Source of the DNA: JBLWXV01 sp048267245
Lineage (GTDB): Bacteria > Bdellovibrionota > Bacteriovoracia > Bacteriovoracales > Bacteriovoracaceae
DNA: 64,000 nt
Direction: 5' to 3'
NCBI GenBank assembly: GCA_048267245.1
Contig: JBLWXV010000002.1
Location: 1,240,001 to 1,304,000, forward strand
Below the pieces are notes generated by a model that was not told the DNA's origin, did not search any database, and was given only the letters and a program-made list of their open reading frames with translations. Shown here piece after piece: positions 1-8,461 of this stretch (within the stretch, counting starts at the first letter, position 1; the number at the start of each line of letters is the position of its first letter). Both the position numbers and the translations under genes were made by a program.

Positions 1-171
1 GCCCATGGTGACTTCTATCAAGCACAGGTGAGAGAATATTTACGCCGGGGCCTTGAGCAGAAGTTGGCCCAACTCGATCAATTGCCCTTTATGAAGCTCA
101 CTGCCGACGAGAGGCTCGATCTCTTCTATATGATGTCACCCTACGATTGGGCCTTACTTAAAATCTCTTAG
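1..171 (+). CDS. C-terminal end of an unidentified protein (5' truncated by window)
   Basis: Frame 1 is open from the first base to a TAG at 169-171 and encodes the last 56 residues of a protein that starts outside the window. The fragment is helical, charged and protein-like (it ends SPYDWALLKIS), with no motif I recognise and no membrane segment. It is separated by about 130 bp from the next gene on the same strand. That it is a real gene end is inferred from composition and the position of the stop; its function cannot be told from this fragment. Confidence 0.6.
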   Translation, partial: AHGDFYQAQVREYLRRGLEQKLAQLDQLPFMKLTADERLDLFYMMSPYDWALLKIS

Positions 172-303
172 AGAATGGCCGTCTACTTTTTGGGCAGTGA
201 ATTGGTTTTAGTCTCTTAAAGCTTCATAAGCTCTTAGAAATTCACCACTCCTTTGGCCTTTTAATTGCTCCATTAAGGGTATGCATTCTTTAAGGAGCAC
301 GTG

Positions 304-585
304 GTGAAAGTACTTTTTGGATTACTCATGATTTTCTTTATGGCCAGCACTGTTTGGGCCAGGGCCAAAGAAGAGGTGAGTGTAAAGTCGTGTATCGAGG
401 CTAGTGTCGATAAGTACGCCTACATTCGAAGTATTAAAGATGAACAAGTAAAAGTTGAGAGCGATTTTCTCTATTGCCTTAACTCAGTTCCAGGCATTTC
501 CTACGCTTCGCTCTTTGATGTGCCAGATGACATTCTTCAAAAGCGCTATGAATTTATCATGAGCGAGCGAGCTAAGCAGAAGTGA
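304..585 (+). CDS. Small exported protein of unknown function
   Basis: A 93-residue protein with an N-terminal hydrophobic stretch ending in an Ala-x-Ala-like site (VWARA), read as a signal peptide, followed by about 70 charged residues with two Cys. Two adjacent GTG codons (301 and 304) could start it; the AAGGAG at 292-297 is 6 bases from the second, so I prefer 304. The stop overlaps the next gene in a GTGA arrangement (582-585), so the two are probably translationally coupled. No family recognised. The exported location is inferred from the signal peptide alone. Confidence 0.65.
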   Translation: MKVLFGLLMIFFMASTVWARAKEEVSVKSCIEASVDKYAYIRSIKDEQVKVESDFLYCLNSVPGISYASLFDVPDDILQKRYEFIMSERAKQK

Positions 586-1331
586 GCCTTGGCAAGAAAG
601 TCATAGATAGCTACTTTGCAAGAGATCTATTTAAAGATGCCTGGGCTTCTTTTTTTTTATTTCTAACTCTCACTTTTTTGATCGTTGAGTATTTTGGCTG
701 GCAGGGACCGTTCCATCAGCTCTTTGGCCAAAGTGAATTCTATCGCGCCCTCTCTCGGGCAGATCGAAATCTCTACGCCCAAATCTGGACCACATCATCC
801 TTTCTTCTTTTTTTTTTAATTCTTCCTGGAGTTTACTTAAAGAAGTTTCAAATGAGAGAGAGTTATGAGTGGATGCTTGGTTTGGGAACTCTAAGACAGA
901 GCTACTGGGCCTATCTCTTAGCCTACGTCCTCATGTTTATTCCTTTGATCTTAGCCGCGAGCTCTCCATCCTTTAACCGCTTTTATCCACTTTATCGTCC
1001 AGAGAGCTATTCTCAGTGGATTTTTTTTGAACTGATTTACTTGCCTCAATTTCTAGCAGTTGAATTTTTCTTTCGCGGTCCACTACTAAGTTTTGCTCAC
1101 AAGCGTCTTGGTAGCAGTGCTTTATTCTTGATGTCTTTTCCCTACGCGCTCATTCATATACACAAACCTTTCCCTGAGGCTGTGGGCAGCATTGTTGCTG
1201 GTGTGGTGCTCGCTCATATGGCCCTAAAGGGACGCTCAATTTGGGGTGGTGTGGCCCTGCATATGCTGGTAGCACTTACAATGGATAGTGCATCCTTATA
1301 TTTTAGTGGAACGTTAAGATCATTTCACTAA
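582..1331 (+). CDS. CPBP-family intramembrane metalloprotease (CAAX protease-like)
   Basis: A 249-residue multi-pass membrane protein. It shows the ordered motifs of the CPBP/Abi (Rce1-like) glutamic-type intramembrane proteases: a Glu-x3-Arg motif (VEFFFRG, around residue 160), a Phe-x3-His motif (PYALIHIH, around 188) and a third His in GGVALHML (around 222). Family members cleave or process membrane proteins inside the bilayer; the substrate here is unknown. It begins with GTG inside the stop codon of the small exported protein, so the pair forms an operon, and that protein is a possible partner or substrate (inference). The gene has several T homopolymer runs coding for Phe tracts. Confidence 0.8.
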   Translation: MSLGKKVIDSYFARDLFKDAWASFFLFLTLTFLIVEYFGWQGPFHQLFGQSEFYRALSRADRNLYAQIWTTSSFLLFFLILPGVYLKKFQMRESYEWMLGLGTLRQSYWAYLLAYVLMFIPLILAASSPSFNRFYPLYRPESYSQWIFFELIYLPQFLAVEFFFRGPLLSFAHKRLGSSALFLMSFPYALIHIHKPFPEAVGSIVAGVVLAHMALKGRSIWGGVALHMLVALTMDSASLYFSGTLRSFH

Positions 1332-1467
1332 GCTCTGACATTTCAGTCATTGATTGCTTTGAGGAGAGCCGTTAAAATTACATTGGTGAGTTTTAAACTA
1401 GGGTAATTTTATCGATCTACAAACTTATGAGTCTCTAGGTTCTGGCGCCGCTGGTCGTCTTGAGGGG

Positions 1468-3405
1468 TTGCTGGCCGTTATTCGCGGTAAAGATCGCAAT
1501 ATCGATGTCGACTATTGCACCAAGAACTTCATGAATCTAGTCATGCACATGCAGCAGTCCCCTGAGCTTTGTCAGTCGATCAGTTTAGATCTAAGAAAAA
1601 TTTTTGGAGATAAGAGTTTTCTTAGGCTCTTTACCCAAATGGGAATTGCGCGCGGAGAGAGTTTTAGTGCCGGTGTTTTTTCGCGCCTACTAGGTAAAGT
1701 CCTACCCGAGCATCGCGACCGAACAGATGCGAAGCTCTGGATCGAGCGCCTCTTTTCTCATCCACAGGATCATCTGTGGGTTTCAAATGTTCGAAATGAA
1801 GGGTGGTCGAGGTTCTTGAGACTTCTTGGTTTCGTTGAGATCCACTATTTAGATGTGAAAACTCCCATCCTAAGACAGATCTTAAATGCCATTCGCATTA
1901 TCTCTCTTCGTATCGATGCCCTCAGCCTAGATTCTGATATTATTCAAAAGCTCCCCGAAGTTGAAAAGTTTGACTCGCCCTTTGTCATGCAACACTTAGA
2001 AGTAAGCAATTACCTCGAGCACTACTTTAAAGAAGATTATGACCGCACGACTGACAATACTGATTACCGTCAAATCATGATTCTGATTGACCAGTGCGAG
2101 GGGTATGTCACAAAGCTTAGAGAGAGAAAGCATCTCTTTGGGGTAAGTGCGAGATTTACCAATTATTACTTGAGACTTGGCCAGAACGTTCGCAGAATAC
2201 GCACGCTCTTTTATCTCATCACCACTCACGAAGAGGAGATTTACTTTGATGAGGAAATTAATTTTTTTAAGAGCTTTCTTGAAAGAAGAGAGTATGAGAA
2301 TAGTTTGCGCAACTTCTTTGCTGAAAATCTCTCCTTCATTGCCTATCAAATCACTGAGTACACCGGACAAACGGGTGAGAAGTATATAACCACCAATTAT
2401 CGTGACTACTTCAAGATGTTTCTCTCGTCTTGTCAGGGGGGACTCATTGTCTCATTTCTGGTGTTCATTAAGCTTGGTATTTACTTCCTGAATTTACCAC
2501 TCTTTGGCACCGCCCTTGGCTATAGTTTTAATTATGGTCTTGGCTTTATTCTAATACACTTGACTGGTTCTAAGCTTGCGACCAAGCAACCTGCAATGAC
2601 AGCTTCAAAGCTTGCTGCGGCCATTGATGAGTCTATGGATGAGGATCGCGATGAGTTATCCGAACTTGCAGAAGTGATTAAACTCATTTTTCGTTCGCAA
2701 TTTATCGCCTTCACTGGCAACGTAATTATTTCCTTTGCCATCGCCTTTGGGATAAGTTTTTTCTATAAGTTTCATTATGAGCATGCCCTCATTAGTTCTG
2801 AGAAAGCTAATTCTCTTCTGATGGAGGTCCATCCCTTTGAGTCACTTTCAATCTTCTATGCTTCTTTGACCGGAATCTTTCTCTTTCTCTCTGGGCTGAT
2901 CGCTGGTCACGCCGATAATTTTAGTGTGATACAGAAAATTCCAGATCGCTTGAAGTTCCAACCTCTGCTTCGCCGCTATCTCTCTCCTAAGGTTTTAGTC
3001 AATTTAAGTGATTATACCGCCCATAATTTTGGTGCTATTTGGGGAAATTTTATTCTAGGTGTATTCCTTGGAACTACGAGTACGATTGGGAAAATAATTG
3101 GTCTGCCACTTGATATTCGCCACATTACCTTCTCTGCTGGAAATGTGGGGGTGGCCATGGCGTCACTAGAATATCATGAGTACTCCCACCTCACTGGTGA
3201 GATTGTAATGGGAGTGACTCTCATTGGAATGATGAACTTTATTTTTAGCTTTATGCCCTCTCTCTATGTTGCAGTGAAGTCGAGAGAGGTACATTTTAGA
3301 AGGTATGGTCAGCTTTTCTTGCTAGTTTTAAAGATGTTCTTTACGAGCCCATTTAGTTTTATTTTGCCGATTGGCAATCGCATTGGGCCTAATGAGAATG
3401 TTTAG
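1468..3405 (+). CDS. Gcr-type 'site-specific recombinase' family membrane protein
   Basis: A 645-residue protein matching the family named site-specific recombinase Gcr (Pfam SpecificRecomb). Diagnostic stretches are GEKYITTNYRDYFKM, LATKQPAMTASKLAAAI, the C-terminal SDYTAHNFGAIWGN, and GLPLDIRHITFSAGN followed by VGVAMAS. The C-terminal half holds about six membrane segments, so a DNA recombinase role is doubtful despite the family name. Start: TTG at 1468 is the first conventional start, but the frame stays open back to 1402 with protein-like sequence (IDLQTYESLGSGAAGRLEG), so the true start may be a rare codon such as ATC at 1411. It ends in a 4-base convergent overlap with the desaturase gene. 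Confidence 0.8.
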   Translation: MLAVIRGKDRNIDVDYCTKNFMNLVMHMQQSPELCQSISLDLRKIFGDKSFLRLFTQMGIARGESFSAGVFSRLLGKVLPEHRDRTDAKLWIERLFSHPQDHLWVSNVRNEGWSRFLRLLGFVEIHYLDVKTPILRQILNAIRIISLRIDALSLDSDIIQKLPEVEKFDSPFVMQHLEVSNYLEHYFKEDYDRTTDNTDYRQIMILIDQCEGYVTKLRERKHLFGVSARFTNYYLRLGQNVRRIRTLFYLITTHEEEIYFDEEINFFKSFLERREYENSLRNFFAENLSFIAYQITEYTGQTGEKYITTNYRDYFKMFLSSCQGGLIVSFLVFIKLGIYFLNLPLFGTALGYSFNYGLGFILIHLTGSKLATKQPAMTASKLAAAIDESMDEDRDELSELAEVIKLIFRSQFIAFTGNVIISFAIAFGISFFYKFHYEHALISSEKANSLLMEVHPFESLSIFYASLTGIFLFLSGLIAGHADNFSVIQKIPDRLKFQPLLRRYLSPKVLVNLSDYTAHNFGAIWGNFILGVFLGTTSTIGKIIGLPLDIRHITFSAGNVGVAMASLEYHEYSHLTGEIVMGVTLIGMMNFIFSFMPSLYVAVKSREVHFRRYGQLFLLVLKMFFTSPFSFILPIGNRIGPNENV

Positions 3406-4379
3406 CTCGTAGCAATCTTTCGAGCGTCTTCATTGACTACACCTTTGCCAATTCTCACATTTCGAGCGTAGAGATCGAACTTTGGGCTAAAGAGAAATGT
3501 CAAAAGGAGCTTTGTCCAGCTCTGGTGAGAGTAGAGAGTGTCATAGTACTCTGGCGCAATCTTCTTTAGTTTAGGCAAGTGCACCCAAGGGATTTTAAAG
3601 AGATCGTGGTGTTCATTGTGATAGCCAATATTAAAAGAGAGCTTATTAAGTGGCCCATAGTAGCTATAAGTTTCTTGATCACCGTTAAAGATATAGTGCT
3701 CTTGAATCCAGCGCGCCCCTACCGGGTGAAGTCCAATTCCAAAGAAGGTGGAAAGAGCGAGGTATGAAATCGCTTTAGCACCAAAGAAGTAGTAGATCGC
3801 TATATCAAAACCAATGACCACCACAGCATTGATGACCACCCAGCGATCCCAGAGAGAGACCGTTTTTAATCTCATGGGGCGGATGACTTCTACAATTGAA
3901 AAGAGAAGATACCAGAGAGTTTTCTTCCACCATGAGTTTCCAACCAACTTTGCTTCCCAGTGATTGGCCAGGTCGGCGTCGTAGTCATATTCAGCAAGGT
4001 GGCTGTGGTGGACGAGGTGAAATTTTCTAAAGCCAATGGCGCTAGGAAGTGCTTGAGGGAGATTGCAGATGATCCCCCAAATGCGATTGGCATTCTTAGA
4101 CTTAAAGACCATATCGTGACAGGCTTCGTGGAGCATGCCAAAGAGAGCGTGATTGGCAATAGCGCCCACGACGTAGGCAACGAGGATAACTAACCACCAG
4201 GCGCTGTCTTTGAGTGCATAAGCTAATGCAAATTGAAGAGCGCAAACTAAAGCGATATAAAGAGCAGAGAGTGGATACGGGCCCATAAGCTCGCGCACTT
4301 CGGGATACTTCTTGATGATCTCGCGTCCACGTTGAGTGTGGGGATTTGGTCTATCATGGATGTGATAACCTTCACGCAT
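3402..4379 (-). CDS. Sphingolipid Delta4 (dihydroceramide) desaturase-like membrane desaturase
   Basis: A 325-residue di-iron membrane desaturase. It has three histidine boxes: HEACHD (84-89), HLVHH (121-125) and HNEHH (254-258). The N-terminus has the lipid-desaturase signature seen in eukaryotic DEGS proteins (PHTQRGREIIKKYPEVRELMG). The region before and after the last box (GLHPVGARWIQEHYIF, QETYSYYGPLN, KIAPEYYDTL) also follows DEGS1. Family knowledge suggests introduction of a double bond into a sphingoid or fatty acyl chain in the inner membrane. The frame extends upstream to a TTG at 4406, but AGGAG lies 7 bases before the ATG at 4379, so that start was chosen. It is transcribed divergently from the MDR oxidoreductase, 101 bp apart. 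No serine palmitoyltransferase is visible here. Confidence 0.8.
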   Translation of the reverse strand: MREGYHIHDRPNPHTQRGREIIKKYPEVRELMGPYPLSALYIALVCALQFALAYALKDSAWWLVILVAYVVGAIANHALFGMLHEACHDMVFKSKNANRIWGIICNLPQALPSAIGFRKFHLVHHSHLAEYDYDADLANHWEAKLVGNSWWKKTLWYLLFSIVEVIRPMRLKTVSLWDRWVVINAVVVIGFDIAIYYFFGAKAISYLALSTFFGIGLHPVGARWIQEHYIFNGDQETYSYYGPLNKLSFNIGYHNEHHDLFKIPWVHLPKLKKIAPEYYDTLYSHQSWTKLLLTFLFSPKFDLYARNVRIGKGVVNEDARKIATS

Positions 4380-4480
4380 TGAGAAACTCCTAAAGCTAAA
4401 TGACAATGATTTGTGGGTGCACTATAAGAGAAAGGGCCCCTTTTTGACAACAGGTGCTAGTAATCTTTAAAGGATGCAAA

Positions 4481-5485
4481 ATGGCCGATTTTCATTGGGT
4501 TTTAACGGGAAAAGATCAATTAGAGCTGCAAATGTTTGCGCGACGCGCACCAAGTCCCGGTGAAGTGCAAATTGAAGTTGTTTGCTCCGGGCTCAACTTT
4601 GCCGATGCCATGATGATTAAAGGTCTCTACCCCGACGCTCCCAAATACCCCTTTACCCCTGGCTATGAGGCGAGCGGGGTGGTCAGTGCGATCGGTGAGG
4701 GCGTCTCCCGCTTTAAAGTTGGCGACAAGGTCATTGCTGGTCTCTACTTTGGAGGCTACGCAAATGTGGTCACTGTGAGTGAGCGCCAGTGTGTGGCCCT
4801 GCCTAGTAATTTGGATGAGGCCACAGGGGCGAGTGTGCTGGTGAGCTATCTCACCGCTTGGCTCACTCTTAATGAATATGCTCGCGCGCGTGAAGGGGAT
4901 CGCATCCTTGTAGACTGCGCCAGTGGCGCTCTTGGAAGTATGCTTGCGACTCTGGCCAAAGTGCGCGGGGCCTATTTAGTTGGTCTCACTTCAAGTGAGC
5001 ATAAAAAGGCTAGTGTGCTTAAGCATTATGATGAAGCCTATACCCATGATGAATTTGCTCAGAGTGCCCTTCACCCTCCTTTTGATATTATCGTTCAGTC
5101 GCGCGGTGGACCGACATTTCATCAGATGATTAAAAAGCTTAGACCTGGCGGGCGCATCGTTGGGCTTGGAGTTTCTGAACTGGTGAGTACTGGTATCCTC
5201 GCGCGAGTGCTCAGCATTTTTAAAACACTGTGGGGTCTGCGTCCGATCTTTCCCGCTAGCTTGATGAATGGCAATTATGGGGTCTATGGACTAAATGTTT
5301 TGCGCCTCTTTGACCACATCGATGTTTTGGAGCGCGGTCTTAAATCTCTTGCGAGTGATCAACCCGCGATACCCATCGCCAAGATTTTTCCTGCCAAGGA
5401 ATTGCCAAGTGCCTTTAAGCAGATTCTTTCAAAGGAGTTGGTTGGGAAGGTGTTGATTGATTGGCGTGGGCTTCACGATTTGTAA
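4481..5485 (+). CDS. MDR-superfamily NADPH:quinone reductase-like oxidoreductase
   Basis: A 334-residue zinc-independent medium-chain dehydrogenase/reductase. The N-terminal GroES-like fold includes GLNFADAMMIKGLYP and the GYEASGVVSAIGEGV signature. A Rossmann domain has a degenerate nucleotide loop (DCASGALGSML), and the PGGRIVGLG stretch is near the C-terminus. No structural or catalytic zinc Cys cluster is seen, as in quinone oxidoreductase/VAT-1-like members, which reduce quinones or enones with NADPH in the cytosol. AAGGA lies 7 bases before the ATG at 4481; the longer frame from GTG 4454 would bury that site. The last 71 bp overlap the convergent membrane-protein gene. Substrate unknown. 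Confidence 0.78.
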   Translation: MADFHWVLTGKDQLELQMFARRAPSPGEVQIEVVCSGLNFADAMMIKGLYPDAPKYPFTPGYEASGVVSAIGEGVSRFKVGDKVIAGLYFGGYANVVTVSERQCVALPSNLDEATGASVLVSYLTAWLTLNEYARAREGDRILVDCASGALGSMLATLAKVRGAYLVGLTSSEHKKASVLKHYDEAYTHDEFAQSALHPPFDIIVQSRGGPTFHQMIKKLRPGGRIVGLGVSELVSTGILARVLSIFKTLWGLRPIFPASLMNGNYGVYGLNVLRLFDHIDVLERGLKSLASDQPAIPIAKIFPAKELPSAFKQILSKELVGKVLIDWRGLHDL

Positions 5486-6500
5486 AAAGTGCTTGAAGCT
5501 CGCTACTCTCTCTAAAGCGCCAGATGATTCCATCGACATAGTAGTGATAGAAGACAACCAGAACAATCATTAACTGAATTAAATCCATGACTGGTCCCGG
5601 ACTAAATTTTTTCGCTACAAAGAAGACGAAGACAAAGAGTGCATAGACATAGCTCATGGAGAGCCATTTGCTGGCCATATTTTTAATCTCAGGAAATCTT
5701 CTTTTTTGGTAAGTGTTCATCCAACCCTGATATTGAATGTCATGGTAGAGGGTATCTAGAGCAACAAAGAGATAACTAGTCAGAACGAAGTATGTATCCA
5801 ACACTCCGTAGAGTAGAAAGTAGTGGGCACCGGTCATGGTCACAAAGAGAATTTTAGGAATGTTAACTCCCATTCCCTTTTGATGGCGATAGAGCTGGCG
5901 GCCATAAAAGGTGAGTGTCGCAACGAGCATGAGTGAGTAGAGTATCCAACGGGCCCCATCGGCATAGTCGCCAACATCTAAGATTGGGATAACTGTGTGA
6001 ACTTGCTCCATGAGATCTGGAAGCAAACTCGACCAAAAGAGCAGCCAATAAAAGCTCATATCAATCTTGGTATCAAGTGGAGAGTAGTCTTTGTGAAGAC
6101 CACGATAGACCTTGAGAAAGCCCATATTCTGGCGCCAAATATGCCACATTCCATAGTAGATAAAGACGAAGTAGATCGTATCGCTGTAATCGAGATACCA
6201 GTAGAGTGGCCCTAATCCGATGATAAGTAAGGGCGCGATTAGGTGGCGATAGCGGTGGCGCTTAAATTCAATTTGGTCAGCATGAGAGCGGCTAAAAGTT
6301 TGAAAGATATGGGCCTGATCAAAAAGTAGAAGAAAGAAAGCGTAGATTAGAGTTGAAGCTTCTGTGGGGGCAAGACCGAGCCTGTCTTTCACACTCAAGT
6401 AGACTAAAAAAAGCGCAGGAGTCATGATTACCGGGCATATAAAGAACATGAGATCAAAGCGCTTGCTCACGATCCACTTGGTTTGAATAGACTCTTGCAT
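5415..6500 (-). CDS. Multi-pass membrane protein with conserved His motifs, function unknown
   Basis: About 361 residues with roughly nine hydrophobic segments. Polar His-containing motifs lie at segment ends: FDQAHIFQTFSRSHADQ near residue 80, WHIWRQNMG near 135, DTLYHDIQYQGW near 255 and FYHYYVDGIIWRFRE near 325. Repeated His in membrane ends suggests metal or heme ligation or an enzyme acting on a lipid, but I cannot name the family with confidence. GGGAG lies 5-6 bases upstream of ATG 6500, which I prefer over the TTG at 6530. The hydrophilic tail overlaps the convergent MDR gene by 71 bp, an unusually long overlap. Confidence 0.65.
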   Translation of the reverse strand: MQESIQTKWIVSKRFDLMFFICPVIMTPALFLVYLSVKDRLGLAPTEASTLIYAFFLLLFDQAHIFQTFSRSHADQIEFKRHRYRHLIAPLLIIGLGPLYWYLDYSDTIYFVFIYYGMWHIWRQNMGFLKVYRGLHKDYSPLDTKIDMSFYWLLFWSSLLPDLMEQVHTVIPILDVGDYADGARWILYSLMLVATLTFYGRQLYRHQKGMGVNIPKILFVTMTGAHYFLLYGVLDTYFVLTSYLFVALDTLYHDIQYQGWMNTYQKRRFPEIKNMASKWLSMSYVYALFVFVFFVAKKFSPGPVMDLIQLMIVLVVFYHYYVDGIIWRFRESSELQALFTNREAHANQSTPSQPTPLKESA

Positions 6501-6608
6501 GAGCGCTCCCACTTCAAAAGATATCCCCAATATTCTAGCAAGGCCGTATAATAGGAATTGCTAAAGGGAAAACATTGTCATTGCGACTTCACGGATGGAT
6601 GTTCTTAA

Positions 6609-7742
6609 ATGGAAATTCTACTTCTTATCGCTGGAATAATCACAGGCGCTCTAGTCGGGTATTTTGCCGCTCGATCAAAATTTGGTGGTGACCTCATTCG
6701 ATTTAAAACTCTCTATGAGCAGTCGATTGAAAATTCAGGGGCGATGAAAGATCAATTTGAAAAACTCGCTCACGACATCATTACTGGCCACACCGAGCGC
6801 TTTGAAGCGAGAACGGAAAAGAATCTTCAGAGTGCAATTGCGCCTCTTCGTGAAAATCTCACCCATTTTCACGCGCGTATTGAAAAGTATTACGAGGGTG
6901 AAAATACTGAACGACTTGTTTTAAAGGGCGAAATTAATAAGATCTTTGAGCTCAATCAAAAACTCTCTAAAGAAGCCAACTCTCTGGCCCAAGCGCTTAG
7001 AGGAGACTCCAAGATGCAAGGAAATTGGGGGGAGATGATTTTAGAGAAGGTCCTAGAGGCCAGTGGTCTGCGCCGCGATCATGAGTATCGCACTCAGGTT
7101 TATCAAAAAAACGAAGAGGGTGCTTCGCAATTTCTCGATGTAGTGGTCGATCTTCCCGAGGGCAAGCACCTCATTATCGATTCTAAAGTGACCCTTCGCT
7201 CTTATGAAGCGGCCCTGCGTGCTGAGGATGAAGTGGCGCGTGCGGAGCTTCTCACTCAATTTTCGAAGGCGATACGAGAGCATATTAAGGGGCTCTCTTC
7301 AAAGCGCTACTATGAGGGCGAAGCCGTGCTCTCCCCAGATTTTGTGCTGATCTTCTTTCCGCTAGAGTCTGCCTATGCTACTGCGCTTGAGCGAGATCCA
7401 GAACTCTTCTCAAGCGCTTGGGAAAAGAAAGTCATCATCGTCTCACCTACAACCTTGCTGGCGACTTTAAAAACAGTCGCTGGGATTTGGAGCTTTCAGC
7501 GACAAAGCGACAATGCTCAAGAAATTGCTCTGGCCGCCGGCCGTCTCTACGATAAATTTGTGGGTTTTACGGCCGATCTCGATGAAATTGATCGCGCCCT
7601 AGTGAAGGCGAGTGGAACTCTTTCAAATGCCAAGGGCAAGCTCTCCACAGGTAGGGGCAATTTGGTAGCCGGTGTCGAGAAATTGCGTGAACTCGGCGCT
7701 AAAAATAGCAAAGAGATTCCCTCCGAATGGGGTGCCAGATGA
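6609..7742 (+). CDS. rmuC: RmuC-family DNA recombination protein
   Basis: A 377-residue protein with an N-terminal membrane anchor (residues 2-20) and a coiled-coil region (about 30-130). The RmuC nuclease-like core carries MQGNWGEMILEKVLEASGLRR, LDVVVDLPEGKHLIIDSKVTL and FVLIFFPLESAYATAL. RmuC proteins limit inversions at short inverted repeats and resemble PD-(D/E)xK nucleases; the D and E/K residues in VVVDLPEGKHLIIDSKV fit that. The C-terminus is odd: the last codons GGT GCC AGA TGA belong to a 51-bp palindromic element (7731-7781), so the repeat supplies the end of the protein. LemA follows on the same strand. Confidence 0.9.
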   Translation: MEILLLIAGIITGALVGYFAARSKFGGDLIRFKTLYEQSIENSGAMKDQFEKLAHDIITGHTERFEARTEKNLQSAIAPLRENLTHFHARIEKYYEGENTERLVLKGEINKIFELNQKLSKEANSLAQALRGDSKMQGNWGEMILEKVLEASGLRRDHEYRTQVYQKNEEGASQFLDVVVDLPEGKHLIIDSKVTLRSYEAALRAEDEVARAELLTQFSKAIREHIKGLSSKRYYEGEAVLSPDFVLIFFPLESAYATALERDPELFSSAWEKKVIIVSPTTLLATLKTVAGIWSFQRQSDNAQEIALAAGRLYDKFVGFTADLDEIDRALVKASGTLSNAKGKLSTGRGNLVAGVEKLRELGAKNSKEIPSEWGAR

Positions 7743-7781
7743 CTTTTGGGACTCGCTGAGTCCCAAAAGTCATCTGGCACC
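7731..7781. repeat. Dispersed 51-bp palindromic hairpin element, copy 1
   Basis: A perfect inverted repeat with 24-bp arms around a 3-base loop (GCT). The arm begins GGTGCCAGATGACTTTTGGG and continues ACTC. The left arm contains the TGA stop codon of rmuC. No long T run follows, so it is not a textbook terminator, although the hairpin would be very stable in RNA. Two further copies lie at 10142-10192 and 36567-36617. Confidence 0.97.
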
Positions 7782-7869
7782 GAACGGGAAAAAAATCTTC
7801 ACTACCTAGATTTTCAAGCTGTGCTATCTTTTAAGAAATAGATTTATTTGATAGTTCTAGGAGTGATGA

Positions 7870-8451
7870 ATGGAGATGTTTCTCATTGGCCTACTTGTTA
7901 TTGTGGTCTTTGGATTAGGCTATATTGTTGGACTTTATAACTCTCTTATTCGTCGTCGCAATGAAAGTGAGAATGCTCTGGCGCAGATAGATGTTCAACT
8001 CAAGCGTCGCTATGATCTGATTCCAAATCTCGTTGAAAGTGCAAAGGCCTATCTCAATCATGAGCGTGAAACCCTTGAAGCGGTCATCGCGGCCAGAAAT
8101 GTTGCTCATCAAAGTTGGAAGGGCGCCCAAGACAAGGGTGGGGATCTAGAGCTTGCTTTTGCCAATGAGTCTGGCCTATCGGGGGCACTTGGCAGGTTAT
8201 TTGCCCTCAATGAGAGCTACCCTGAACTTAAAGGGGACGCTCAAATTCGAGACTTAATGGAAGAGCTTAAGTCGACTGAAAATCGTATCGCCTTTTCTCG
8301 CCAACACTATAATGACGTCACCACCGACTACAATGCTGCGCTAGAGAGCTTTCCTGAGCTCTTTATCGCGGGATTCTTTCAATGGCCTAAGCGCGCGCTC
8401 TGGAGAGAATCGGATCAGGCGGTACATGTTGCGCCCAAGGTTTCATTTTAA
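7870..8451 (+). CDS. lemA: LemA family protein
   Basis: A 193-residue protein with one N-terminal membrane segment (residues 3-22) and then a short YNSLIRRRNE stretch. The LemA core follows: ALAQIDVQLKRRYDLIPNLV, then the helical ENRIAFSRQHYNDVTTDYN. LemA proteins are membrane-anchored helical bundles of unclear role, very often encoded next to membrane metalloproteases. That is the case here: an M48 protease starts 10 bp downstream. Start ATG 7870 is preceded by TAGGAGTGATGA, so AGGAG is well placed. The two genes probably work together in membrane protein quality control or envelope stress (inference from context). Confidence 0.88.
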   Translation: MEMFLIGLLVIVVFGLGYIVGLYNSLIRRRNESENALAQIDVQLKRRYDLIPNLVESAKAYLNHERETLEAVIAARNVAHQSWKGAQDKGGDLELAFANESGLSGALGRLFALNESYPELKGDAQIRDLMEELKSTENRIAFSRQHYNDVTTDYNAALESFPELFIAGFFQWPKRALWRESDQAVHVAPKVSF

Positions 8452-8461
8452 GATTTGAATC

